NCBI RefSeq assembly: GCF_020184175.1
Contig: NC_065531.1
Location: 61,148,806 to 61,212,805 of the forward strand
DNA length: 64,000 nucleotides
Source: Aphis gossypii
Lineage: Eukaryota > Arthropoda > Insecta > Hemiptera > Aphididae
Direction of reading: 5' to 3'
The position numbers and the translations under genes were made by a program. Shown here piece after piece: positions 40,601 to 50,567 of the stretch (the first letter of the stretch is position 1; every line of letters begins with the position of its first letter). The notes beneath the pieces are model-generated. The model made no database searches and was not told the DNA's origin. It was given only the letters and a program-made list of their open reading frames with translations.

Positions 40601-43600
40601 GATTTCCTGTAACCACACCACAAACGGGTCATCTTCGTATATTACAGAATAATATTATCAGGGCCGGTCCAATACGGTGGAAAAATAGATAGACGCCTAG
40701 GGAGACACTATTTTAGGGGGCGACGAATTTCGTATGAACAAAATCGATTTTTAATTATTATTATGCTATCTAGTATACGGAAATGTTAAAATTGCCTAGG
40801 TCGGCTAAAACCCTGTCCCTGAATATTATTAAATTTTTGTAGTATTATTGCAACATTATTATTGTAATTAGACGCGTAATAACTCGATCGGTATCAAAAA
40901 GCAATAACTACTATTATAGTCTATAGACTATAACTGTGTATTAAATTATAGCGGATAATTAATAACAGTAGAATATACAAACAACACTGCGAGGAACGCA
41001 AAAACGACAAGCCGGCTTAGATTTGCATTACCGTGAAGTGCGCACGCCATATTATAGAGTAGTATTGAAATAATATTAATAATAATACGGTCGATGCGAT
41101 TTATCTAGCGTATTTTCGAAACGAGACTTCTGCCAGTTTGACAAAAAGCCAACGCCGTCAATCTTAAGGCGGCCAGGAAAAAAAATGGGACGTGAAAAGG
41201 TATCGTGCACGCTGCGAGAAAAAGGATTGGTCTGTCGACGTTACTCCGACTGCTGCAGGACGGGGAAAATAATAATACAATTTCTAATTTCGTTATTATT
41301 ATACGGTGCGGCGGTCGTAATATTGTCGTAATATGCACACTACACATTTAAACAAAAAAAAAAAAAACTATAGTTGTACCGTAATAATTATTATTATGTT
41401 TTATTAGAATAAATTTCAGCGCGGCGCGTAGTTGTTATCGCCGTGCGCGCGCGACCCAAGTCGTCCACCTGCCGGACGACGGCGGAGACGACCGACCGAC
41501 CGACGCTGCCGCCGTCGCCGATTCGCGCGCGCTTTGCAACACCTCCGCCTACCCTCCCGCCGATCGGTTTCACGTGTGCGCGCGTACGGCCGCCGCTCAG
41601 GACCGAGAAGAAAATTTAAAAAAAAAAAATCCGCAAACGGCGTGCAAGTGTCCGTCGAGCGCGAGCGGAAAACACGACCGGCAGAAAACGAGTTGGCAAA
41701 CGTACGCACACACACACACACACACAACACTCGAAACGGTCACGACTCGGCTCGACGGTTGCCGATTTCGTGCGCGGCAGTGGGCGGCCGTGGAATCGCG
41801 CGGAGCGGCAACGCCGCATTGATTACTCCAAATCCCGGCGACGGTCTGGTGCCCGTGTGCCCGCGTGTATCATCGGGCGGCGAGCACGCCGCCACCAGCA
41901 GCAGACAACAACGTGTTGTGTTGCTCAGTAACGTCGACCGGGCGGCGGTCCCAACGGGTGGAGGTGAAGCGCGGCGACAGTCAGTACATGCGCAACAACA
42001 ATACAACCGAGCCCATGTGCTTCACCGCGGTGCACGGCAGTCGGCGGCAGCCCCTCCGCAGATCGCGCGGTACGATCGTCGCCCCACTCCTGACCGTAGC
42101 TTTGCCGCCGCCGCCGCCGTCGCCGACCGACCAGCACTCCCCGTCTCCCACTAAGTCGCGGCGACGACGACGATGTCTCTTTCGACCCAAACACCTCGTC
42201 CCAACCGTTCATTAGCTTTCTATACGATATCTAAAGGTAGGTATTAAAAAATTATTTAGAAAAAAAAAAAATATATTATTTCGACGGTCTAATGAGAAAC
42301 TGATTTTTTTTTCCTTTGCTATTGTTTTCCCTAATGAATGGTATTGTAAAAAAGAAGAATAAAAATAAACAAGAATTCATAACAAGACGATCAACACGAA
42401 AAACCAAAATATTTATTATAATAAAATATAAGGCTTGAAATTTGTTGCGTTTGTATTTTTTTTTCTGTGGAAGGAGATTATTAGATAAATTGCTAGTTAC
42501 ACTTTAAATTAATTTGACGGCCTTGTGAATGAAATATCAAACTTCACAGTACATAATATTCTGATTTGAAGAAATGTTTGTGCACAATCATTGACGATTT
42601 TAGACTAGAAAATGACTAAATGGTTGATTGATTATATGATATATATATATATATATATATTATAATGATACAAGGCAAATATTCAATAGAAGGGGTAACG
42701 TTATTAAGACTTTGTACATTAAATTATACATTTAATATACATTGATGTATTGTGTCATAATTGGCCTAATAGTTTGTGTTTAATAATTAATATTTATTTT
42801 ATTGTAAATATGAAAAGTAAAAATGATTATATAAATGTATATACAATTAAAATAAATCGACTCTAATTTTGAATACAAAAATGTACGAATGTAAAAATTA
42901 GAATAAAATAACAGTGCTTTTTTTGTTTTTAAAGCTGATAATTTTTAATTTTATTAGTGCATTTAAAATTCAAATAATTCAATGCATTAAAATGTTTAGT
43001 GCTTTAAAGTATAACACTAAATCAATCGAATTTATTGGTAAATCGTATCCTATTATAACACCTGCGTTTTGTGATGGGAAAAAAATTTCATCATTATTGA
43101 AATAAACATCGGCCACCGTCGTCGTGACGTCAGTCTTGAGGGCGGCGGCATTAGTCATTTCTCCGGTGCACAGTAGTAGTTTTTATCGACGAGAAAAACG
43201 CGCATAATAAAATTGCGCTGTATATTCCAACACCATGGACGACGACGCGACGGCGCTACTACCTCACACTAAAGTACAGAATACGGTTTTTGCGAAATTA
43301 CAAAAAAACTTGAGTCACGGATTGTAATTATTCCATAGGGACTGAAATTGATATCCACCATGCGTGGCATTACCAAATTTATTTATTTTCATAAATTATT
43401 TTTATTTGATTTAGTGTTTCGTTATCGATTTACTATTTCTCAACGACTCTAACACTGTCTTTTCACATTCAAAGGTATAGAATGTCAAATTTACTTGGAC
43501 AAAAACAACAATCACTCTCCAATAAAAATTCTATTTTATCTGCAATATACATAATATAGATACCTACTACAATAATACAAGACAAAAATTACTTGAAAAA

Positions 43601-46600
43601 TCAAATTCCTAATTTACCATACAAGTCAATAAAATAATTCTGGGAATAATTCACTTTAAAATATAAAGTATATTCATTTATTATCATATTATATTTAAGG
43701 TAAAATTAATAATTAAAAAAAAAATAAAAATCATTTAAATAGTCATAAATGTATTCAATAGTACCAAATAAATACATATAAATTATATGTTAGAAATTTC
43801 GAACACATTTAATATACATTTGAAATAGAACTATTCATATTAGACTATAGTTCAATTCTGTAGATTTTTTTTTTAAGACAATATAGCTACAAACCCTTAA
43901 GATTATATTAATAATTAAATAAGTACAAGTAAATCAAGAAAAACATTATCACTATATTATAATATGTATAATTATTGTTTTGTTAGGCAACTCAAATAAA
44001 ATTTAAAATGTTTCAATGTAAGATCTATATAAATGTATAAACTTGATCAATTGGTTTCTATTAAATCAAAACAAGAAAAAATGATATTGGATTTTATACT
44101 GAAAAATAAGATAATTAATAGCGTATAATTACAGTCAATTACAGTTAAATTACCCTTTGGTGTTTTATAATTATGTAGTAAAATTTAGTAGTAAATAGCA
44201 GAGAAAACACTTTAGTGTATACTATACATAATTATTAATTATATTTATCATAAATTATAATATATGTTGTAGGTACAACTCAACATTTTAGGCCCGATGA
44301 AGATCACCCATTTAAAGAAATGATGTATGTACTAAAGTCAAATTGTCTATCAACTTTTCAAAAACACCTCAAAAGAAAAATATTTAAGTTTAAAAAGTAG
44401 GTACTCAAGTATTTTTAACAACTGTTTACAATTGTTATAAACAAGAAATAGATAACTTTCTTTAATAGATATATAAATAGATAACTTTGACATTTTACGA
44501 AATGATTAATTGTTTAAATATTAAAAAAATAATAATTTATTTTTATGATATTTAAGTAACTCTGTACTGATGCTTTAAAATATAATAATTTCATTACTTG
44601 TATAATAATGAATAAGTAATTTTCTATCGTTCGTAATGAGCTTAGTAAATCATCGCGTAATTTTTAAAGAATAAAGAAAGGTATACATGCGTATAATTGA
44701 ATTAATGTTAATCACAATACTTATTACTTAATATAGTCATATAAATCATAGATTAATCACAATAGCAAATTAATAATCTGTGAAATTCAAAATAGCTCCA
44801 TGAATAGACATTGATTTACATTTGTTGACTATATTTATAAATACTTAACTATTAATTGATAATATAATATTAATGTATCATTATTTGTAATGGTGAGAAT
44901 AATAAAAACAATTCGAAGTTCATCTAATGTTAATTGTTTAAAAAAAAATTAATTACTTTATTTCTTTTCACGATCATTCAGATGATCAATGTCAAAGATC
45001 ACTAAACCTACTTTACATTAAAACATCAAGTCCAGATATCAACTAAACAATTATGAAAATTTTAAACAACATTGTAGTAACTCTACGAACATAAAATAAA
45101 TGAAACTAAAATATTATCGGTATGATATTTACTATCCGTTACTCTCATCTATCATTCTGTCTCTGTCTTACAAATAATAGATCCTAGGCCTTAGTATTCA
45201 TAATTTTTGTAATTATAAACACCGGAAGCAGTTAAACGGTTGTCTGAAAGAATACTACGATACACGTTATTTAAATTATCTTTAACGGCATAGGTACTGT
45301 ATTTGTAACTATCTGATCCATAGATACTTATTTTCAACATTTTATAATTACCTATAATAGGAGAATACATGAATATATTATAAGTTATAAGTTAAAACAT
45401 TTATAACTAGGTACCTAATGGCTAATATGTATCCTTGTAAATCAGTATTAATGTCGAATTAAATTTTTTTTTTAATGGAGTCTATAAAGATGTAAGGTAA
45501 ACAAAATATTTGAATGCTTCTAGCCCTCCAAAATAAGTGATAAAAAAATTGGAATTAAAATAAATTCCTCGTATTAATCACGAAAAGTTATTGAATTAAA
45601 ATAATTTATTTAGAGATTAGAATAAAATAGAAGTTTGAACATTCTAAGCGTCATTAACTCTTAGTATGATATTATTATAATTTAAAAATAAACTGTACCG
45701 GTTACATTATCTACCTAATAAGTTATAATATTTGAGCAAATAAAACTTTTTAACATGAAAAAAATAACGTTATTCGATCAATAACACATTAATACAATGA
45801 TGTTTATACTTCAGTATCTCATTTACTAATGAGACAACGGTCAAATAATATTACACAACTTTTAACGCATCAATAAAATAGACTAAATAAAAAACTGGAG
45901 ACAATATTAATAAAAATAATATACAATCAATTTTTGTACTGTGGTTTAATACTACCTACTTTGTTTAGTTTTTAGAAAACATTTACAACTATTTACAAGT
46001 CGCAAACATAAAGATAAAATAGCGAAAAGCAAACATATACCCAGAAGTAATAAATATAAAGTCTACTTCTGTTGTGCTCACCGCTCAGTACGTTTTTTTA
46101 CCCGATACATAATTTATGAACGATTATACTGTTTATATTTTTTAATAAAACGTACCTATTACCGCCAAAATAATAATTACGATTTATTAATATCGATAAC
46201 AATTATTTGAGTAGTAATATTCGTCTTGACCCTCTTATTGTTATTATTACAATACAAACTTTTATAAACATATTTTAAGAATAACGCGAGTATGTATTGA
46301 TCATCATTCGTCAGATAGCGATAAGTGATAATTTAATGGTATTTTGTACAATAGTCAATAATTAATACAACACGTGAAATACACTATTGAGATAAAACGC
46401 TCATACACGGCAGTATAATAATCATATCACATTAATTTCATGTGTTGGCGACAAACGTCAAATATCAACATAATAATAATAATATGTAATTGACATTCAG
46501 CAATCGGGGACACGGACACGAACGAAAGCTTTAGATCTTTCTAGGACGATTTTGGCAATACGAGTACGGCGTTTTTTTAGCGATTCCTGCGTTGGTCATT

Positions 46601-48435
46601 GGTGTTTGCGGCATTATCGGCGAATAACCTAGAGGAACCAGGAAAACAATAACGTTTAACCGGGTAGACGGTATAATGGATTGCAGCAGAGACAACGAAA
46701 TTGGTCACAGTCGTCGAAACACCATCATCGCCCCCCTCCCCCCGCAAGTCGTGTAAAGGGGGGAAACGCAAGTTAGGGAAACCCAGGTTCGCCAACCAAG
46801 CCGAGAACGCTTGCTGGAAAATTAGGAACCTATCACTAATTAGTTGGTGTTGCGGGAACCAGAGTTCGCGCTTTCACCTTTGCCAATTCAGAAACGTATA
46901 CACTATACCTATTATTATAATAATATAATAATCGAGTTCGTCGTGCGAGAGAGAAACAGAGAGAAGTATCCGCGAGACGACCAATAGCGGTAAAATACTA
47001 TTCTACTACAGTTTTATACCGACCTGCTATAATCGCAGACGGTAACTCGTAGACCAATTACGCGTCTATTGTCTATACGTTATATTATTATATCTAGGTT
47101 CCTGGAGAGTGTTTGATTTGTTTGGCGAGTAGGAAGACACCGACCCACGTACAATACAAAATACACACTCGCACAGACTCGATGAGAAAAAATAAAAACA
47201 AAAAAACCTAAAACACGAGCGTTGTGAACGTTTCCATTTCGAATCGATCTCGTATCACAACGTGTACGTACACGCACGTCCAAAACGAACGTCGTAGGAG
47301 GTGGTCGGAGAGAGGCCCCATAGTATAATAATAATAATAATAAAATCGCATTGACGACGGACACGGCCAGGCAGCTAACTCCACGTGGTCGACCGTGTGC
47401 TACCAACAGGATGGCCAACGCCGCGGCTAAAAAACATGACATTATAACGTTCCGATATGCATGCGATATTATTATTATAAGTAATAATTGAAATTAATAA
47501 TAATAATAAAAAAATAAAAAAAATAAAAATTCGTTTTCAACGGGAAGAGGAAAGCCGCTAAGCGAGGGGCGACTGTCGGACAGGCGGCGTGGCAGAAGAG
47601 TGGGAGAGCCATGTGGCAAATGTTTACACGCACACGCGCACATGCACGCGTTGTATTACAGTCGGCGGGCCGACGAGGGAGAGGGCGAGTTTTCCCGCAG
47701 CACGTGACCTTCGCGACACTGGACTGGTGTAGTGGTGTGCGTCTTCGAGCCGGCACACAAGAATCCACGCTCTGGCAACTGCGGCCACCACGGCAATCGA
47801 GCAATGACGAGTGATGACTACAAACAACGACGACGGCGGCGGCGGCGGCGGCAACAGCGACCACCGTACCGCGTCGCACGTTGTGAGAGAGAGGACAACG
47901 AAGGTCATTCCACAAATACAGTGCGCCCTGCCACGCCCGCTCTCTATCCGTTCACGGAATCTTCGTTGCCCCCCCTCTACCCCAGGGAACCCATGGTATA
48001 TACACCTCCACGCCCGGCCAACCCTCCAACCGACACCAAATACGCATCGCTCCCCCCACCCCATAGACTTTCATCGTGCTCGTGCACCGTTCTACACGTA
48101 CAATGCACGGCGGTGAGCGCACGAGAGCAACGCCGCCACGGAGAGGAGGTGGTCGGATGTGAAAAAAAAAAAAAAAAAACATATAGAAATTTTGCGTGAC
48201 CGGGAAAAACGAGAAAAACGATTTTCCCACAACTCGTAGGTAGGTACGTCGGAGATACAACGGTTTTATTGCATTATATGTATAAAATATCGTGTCGTAA
48301 TATTATAATAATAAATATCGTATGATCGTTACCGGCTGCGTGTAAGGTGACCAACTGTTGTTTTTCGAACTCTTCTTGTAACTCGACGAATCGGGCAGCC
48401 TCAAGCAGTGTCTGTAGCCCGCATCTCATGCTCAT
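22642..48435 (-). CDS. Mnt: MAX-binding protein MNT (bHLH-Zip repressor of the Myc/Max network)
   Basis: Mnt pairs with Max, binds E-boxes and recruits SIN3 to oppose Myc. Nine coding exons: 48333-48435, 31607-32048, 30006-30162, 25263-25443, 24453-24755, 23627-23737, 23440-23538, 23219-23334 and 22642-22767. They sum to 1638 nt (545 residues), with every phase closing. Exon 1 encodes the SIN3-interaction domain (LQTLLEAARFVELQEEF). Exon 2 encodes a Gln-rich stretch (about residues 74-134). Exon 3 encodes the basic region and helix-loop-helix (REVHNKLEKNRRAHLKECFE); His189, Glu193 and Arg197 are the E-box-contact set of the Myc/Max class. Exon 4 encodes the zipper (RRRERELEHEMERLAREK). The C-terminal 250 residues are Ser/Thr/Asn/Pro-rich without a recognised fold. 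I chose Met at 48435, next to the SIN3 domain as in vertebrate MNT; an in-frame Met at 48558 is also open but adds an Arg-rich, CpG-derived segment. Intron 1 is 16.3 kb. Confidence 0.93.
24756..25262. other. Mnt intron 4
   Basis: This is intronic sequence between the zipper exon (25263-25443) and the Ser-rich exon (24453-24755). It has AT-rich content and no repeat or coding signal that I could name. Confidence 0.6.
25444..30005. other. Mnt intron 3
   Basis: This 4.6 kb intron separates the helix-loop-helix exon from the zipper exon. Near 25568, GGGGTGGCAAACTTGCGGCTC looks like the end of a hAT-type or similar repeat, but its partner end was not found. Two more GC-rich patches stand out, at about 28180-28450 (GGGCGGGCTTAGCACGGGAC) and 29250-29440. 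Neither shows a convincing exon. The rest is plain AT-rich sequence. Confidence 0.5.
30163..31606. other. Mnt intron 2
   Basis: This 1.4 kb intron lies between the Gln-rich exon and the bHLH exon. Its upstream 40 percent is occupied by the inverted-repeat element at 30963-31562. The remainder is AT-rich with nothing recognisable. Confidence 0.55.
30963..31562. mobile_element. 600 bp MITE with TAAAGCCTG inverted repeats
   Basis: The segment begins TAAAGCCTGATACACATA and ends with the reverse complement of TAAAGCCTGGTCCACGTT. This gives terminal inverted repeats matching at about 14 of 18 positions, including a perfect 9 bp end. No coding frame is present. A TA or short duplication may flank it but is not distinctive in this AT-rich context. 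The right end lies 44 bp from Mnt exon 2. Confidence 0.5.
31799..31939 (-). repeat. Gln-coding low-complexity tract in Mnt exon 2
   Basis: CAA/CAG codons interrupted by Leu, His and Pro form an imperfect tandem pattern on the minus strand (units such as QQQLQLQLHQP occur twice), about residues 74-134 of Mnt. Purity is low, so slippage should be modest. The frame stays open and the tract is translated in the model. Confidence 0.75.
32243..32318 (-). CDS. Mnt: Candidate alternative first coding exon of Mnt (replaces the SIN3 domain)
   Basis: An ATG at 32318 opens 25 codons (MGVLILNVDTWVAPPKKKWI, then RHYLL). They end at CTGG/GTATAT (donor at 32242-32241) in phase 1 with a G. This is the phase and base that Mnt exon 2 (32048) needs to continue as GAA. 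The exon lies just downstream, in the minus-strand sense, of a CpG-rich patch with a perfect CRE at 32611-32618. Splicing it would give a 536-residue protein that keeps the Gln-rich, bHLH and zipper parts but lacks LQTLLEAARF. The donor is weak beyond GTAT, and phase agreement has a one-in-three chance. Transcript support is unknown. Confidence 0.4.
32360..32740. promoter_or_regulatory. CpG-rich island with CRE upstream of Mnt exon 2 (possible internal promoter)
   Basis: The base composition jumps from AT-rich to strongly CpG-rich here, 0.3-0.7 kb upstream of Mnt exon 2 on the minus strand. The island holds a perfect palindromic TGACGTCA at 32611-32618, within GGTGACGTCACACC. Overlapping open frames on both strands (for example 32441-32722 plus and 32368-32631 minus) show no family signal and follow from the composition. 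Such islands in this window otherwise mark gene 5' ends (Mnt exon 1). Confidence 0.5.
33335..33507. mobile_element. Possible hAT-like MITE in Mnt intron 1
   Basis: The element starts CAAGGCCGTATAACTGG and ends CCTAGATACGGCCTGG, a short imperfect inverted repeat around GGCCGTAT. Flanks GGTCCGAC (33327-33334) and GGACCAAC (33508-33515) match at six of eight positions, compatible with an old 8 bp target duplication. The interior has a G run followed by TTACCCC. Confidence 0.45.
40659..40821. mobile_element. 163 bp hAT-type MITE with perfect 8 bp target duplication
   Basis: The element begins CAGGGCCGGTCC and ends GTCCCTG, with hAT-style CAGGG ends. The 8 bp AATATTAT is present exactly at 40651-40658 and 40822-40829. 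The interior shows no coding. Both ends and the duplication agree, though AATATTAT is a common word in this AT-rich DNA. Confidence 0.75.
41405..42236. promoter_or_regulatory. Orphan CpG island in Mnt intron 1
   Basis: An 800 bp block with very high CpG density sits inside the AT-rich intron. It contains a CA-dinucleotide run (41707-41727) and Arg/Pro-rich open frames on both strands that look compositional. It ends, on the plus strand, in a possible small coding exon with a good donor (separate entry). It most likely marks a transcription start, either for a plus-strand gene or for an alternative Mnt promoter. Which one cannot be told from sequence. Confidence 0.55.
42173..42236 (+). CDS. 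Candidate first coding exon of an unidentified plus-strand gene
   Basis: An ATG at 42173 follows an in-frame TAA (42152-42154) and opens 21 codons (MSLSTQTPRPNRSLAFYTIS, then K). These run to AAAG/GTAGGT, a strong donor, at 42236/42237, in phase 1. The sequence lies exactly at the edge where the CpG island returns to AT-rich DNA, as expected of an exon-intron border. I recognise no family, and no partner exon on the plus strand was found in the window. It may equally be a non-coding 5' exon. Confidence 0.3.
42237..47480. other. Mnt intron 1, left-hand part
   Basis: This section is AT-rich apart from a sharp GC-rich block at 43110-43265 (separate entry) and a moderately GC-rich section from 46495. 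An (AT)n run lies at about 42639-42661. No exon of Mnt or another gene is supported; the 63-codon frame at 42914-43105 shows no family signal. Confidence 0.5.
43110..43327 (+). promoter_or_regulatory. Compact GC-rich block with perfect CRE and an ATG in strong context
   Basis: The block starts abruptly at about 43110 after AT-rich sequence. It contains a perfect TGACGTCA at 43125-43132. At 43235, ACACCATGG gives a strong start context for a 30-codon frame (MDDDATALLPHTKVQNTVFA...) that stops at 43325-43327. A GT at 43274 (CTAAA/GTACAG) could instead be a donor after 13 codons. I do not recognise the product. It could be a promoter with first exon, a uORF-type peptide, or a copied fragment of a 5' end from elsewhere. 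Confidence 0.3.
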
Positions 48436-49440
48436 GCTGGCCCGGGCAAGCCACCTCCTCCGACGTCGTCGTCCACGTGTCAACCGCAAACATATCACAG
48501 TGCCCTGGACGCAAACACCATTTACACAATCGCGAGACGCCCTGCCGTGCTGAGTCACGATCGCCGCGGTCGTTTCATGTCTTTGAACGTGACGCGCGCG
48601 CGAACCGCCGGCGACGCAGGAGACCGATCGAAAACGTCACGCGGACGACGACGGGCTTTTGAAGCTTTTTCCTATTCTCGTGTCGCGCGCGAAACGTAAT
48701 CCAGTCGTACGAACCGGCGGCAGTAGATCCCGTAAACGAGCGCAAACGTCTGTGGTACACCCGGGGACCAGAAACAATAATATACCAATTGTACGTTGTT
48801 TTTAAAGCGTAAATTTTTCAAACAATAACAACAACAACAACAACAACAACAACGACGACGACGATGATAATATTATAATAATAATAACAACAGTAACGAA
48901 AACGAAAACGAACGGGTTGAAGCGCGCGACGACGAAAACTAAATAAAAAAAAACGAAAAAAATAAAAAATAATAACCGCTCTATGAATGACGTGCCCACA
49001 GGTCGGTCGTCGCTGTGCCGCTGAGGCTACTGGCTTGTGCGGTGCCGGGTGCGCGACGGGCTACGTGGTGCGCGTAGGATTTTCGCGAGTCGAAATGATC
49101 GGCGGCGGGGCCCGGGCGCTGCACGCTGGCAGTTGCTCACGTGTCCGGGCCGCCGTCCAATCCGGCGCGTACAAGTCCACCGGGTGGGCGTGGCGTCCGT
49201 ATCGAGTCGTGTGCGTACGATTATTACGACGGCGGTGACGGCACGGCGTGGCGACCGGCGACGCGCCGTACACACCGCGACCGCGCGCACGCCTGGGCGG
49301 GGAGAGGCGAGTGCGCGGCAAAACTCGGCGGACGCGACAACGCTCGTTTCACTTTTGCGCGTAACGTGCCGCGCGCGATCGTCTTGCGTGTGTCGGCGGT
49401 GCGTACGGTTTTTTACCGGTACGCCTTGTAAAAATAACAT
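47480..49440 (-). promoter_or_regulatory. CpG island over Mnt exon 1 and upstream promoter region
   Basis: This is a 2 kb CpG-rich region surrounding the Mnt start codon (48435, minus). The presumed promoter and 5' UTR lie at about 48436-49440. Many overlapping open frames on both strands reflect codon-neutral GC composition and simple repeats (CGG-type near 47830-47850), not genes. No TATA box was identified with confidence, which is usual for CpG-rich starts. Confidence 0.55.
48822..48866. repeat. CAA/ACG trinucleotide repeat upstream of Mnt
   Basis: An (ACA)n run of about 11 units passes into (ACG)n of about four, then GATGATAATATT. It lies about 390 bp upstream of the Mnt start codon, within the presumed 5' UTR or promoter. 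Length polymorphism is likely. Confidence 0.8.
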
Positions 49441-50531
49441 TATAATATCGTACCTAAATAAAATTTATAAAATAATAATATAAATACTATTAATTAATAA
49501 TAGTAATAACGTGTCGTCGCACGCGGTGTAAACGTCGCCCTCGAATACAAAATAACAATAATAATAATAATATGATAGTATCGTACAATATTTACAATCG
49601 TTAGAATCGAAATATTGTCCGGGAAAATCGTTTTTCCCTCCCCGCCGTTCGCCGCGCCGCCGCCTGTTTTATAGTACGATAATAATACACATTGCGTAAC
49701 ACTAAATAATAATAATACGATATTTTCGATAGAACATCACAGCGGCCGCCGTCGGACGGTTCGTGTCGTACGCCGCTATTGTACGCGCGGATCGGAAATA
49801 AAATGGCGATCTCTCTACGACGACGACGACGACGACGTGTTATTACCCGCTACGACTATAATAATAATAATAATAGTAATAGTAATAATACTATTACGTG
49901 CACGGCGGCGTATATAGTCGTACGACCATCGCCACGCCGGCTCGGTACGAGTCTGCTCGCCGAGTACCATTTCTTAATTTTATTATTTATTTTTTTTTTC
50001 CTGACGAAACCAACGCGGTCATATAATATCGTTATACATAGTGTATAGTCGAACTGGCAACGTTTCGATTTTACCGACACCGCAATAGGTACGATATTGT
50101 AGGAAATAATATAATACGTGTGCGCGCGCAATAATATTATTATTATTGCGCGTACGTACTACGTATACGGTTTATAGTATAGTAAATAGTAATAGTGCCA
50201 CTGCAGTGTTGTCGTTGTAACTGGCTATTACAACTCTTTAATAATAATATTAACAAAATGTCCGTGGGGAGGGGGGGCCCATAACATAATAATATATTAC
50301 AGTGTAAATTACGGTCGACGGTGGAGTGGAAAGTGGAATGTTACGCGAAACCCGCAGGCCGAGTTGTGCCCCGCGTGCCGTGAGAACGACACTCGAATTT
50401 CAGAGGGTCGTCAAGGGGTTGGTGTGGGAGGAGGGGAATAAGTGTGCAAAAATACAAAATAAATAAAATATAAAATTGTACGTCGTCGACCGGCAATCGG
50501 GTCAAGGGAACTCGGTGATATGACGAGTTGT

Positions 50532-50532
<1 letters not shown>

Positions 50533-50565
<33 letters not shown>
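50533..50565. repeat. (TG)n microsatellite
   Basis: About 16 perfect TG units are followed by GGGGGAGGGG. No gene is nearby; the closest is Mnt exon 1, about 2 kb away. Confidence 0.95.

Positions 50566-50567
<2 letters not shown>

Larger units (their letters stand above)
32741..41400. other. Mnt intron 1, right-hand AT-rich part
   Basis: This 8.7 kb section of the 16.3 kb first intron is almost uniformly AT-rich and carries no exon that I can support. It includes repeat traces near 32830-32860 (GATTCTGAGCGGAGCGATGA) and 36780-36840, a MITE candidate at 33335-33507, and a clear hAT MITE at 40659-40821. Confidence 0.55.

Noticed and set aside
41432..42154. 240-codon plus-strand open frame
   Set aside because: It is Arg/Pro/Ala-rich with no family motif. 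Open frames of similar length exist in other frames and on the other strand, so it reflects CpG composition. The island edge with the donor is reported instead.
42914..43105. 63-codon plus-strand frame just before the CRE block
   Set aside because: It is AT-rich and hydrophobic at the start, has no family signal, and ends before the GC-rich block; probably chance.
48436..48558. Upstream in-frame Met at 48558 as the Mnt start
   Set aside because: It would add 41 residues of Arg-rich, composition-driven sequence. Known MNT proteins begin directly before the SIN3 domain, so Met at 48435 is preferred.
47475..49483. Many open frames of 60-155 codons on both strands
   Set aside because: They overlap in several frames within the CpG island around Mnt exon 1, are low-complexity and Arg-rich, and show no conserved domain. 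Only the Mnt SIN3-domain exon is supported.
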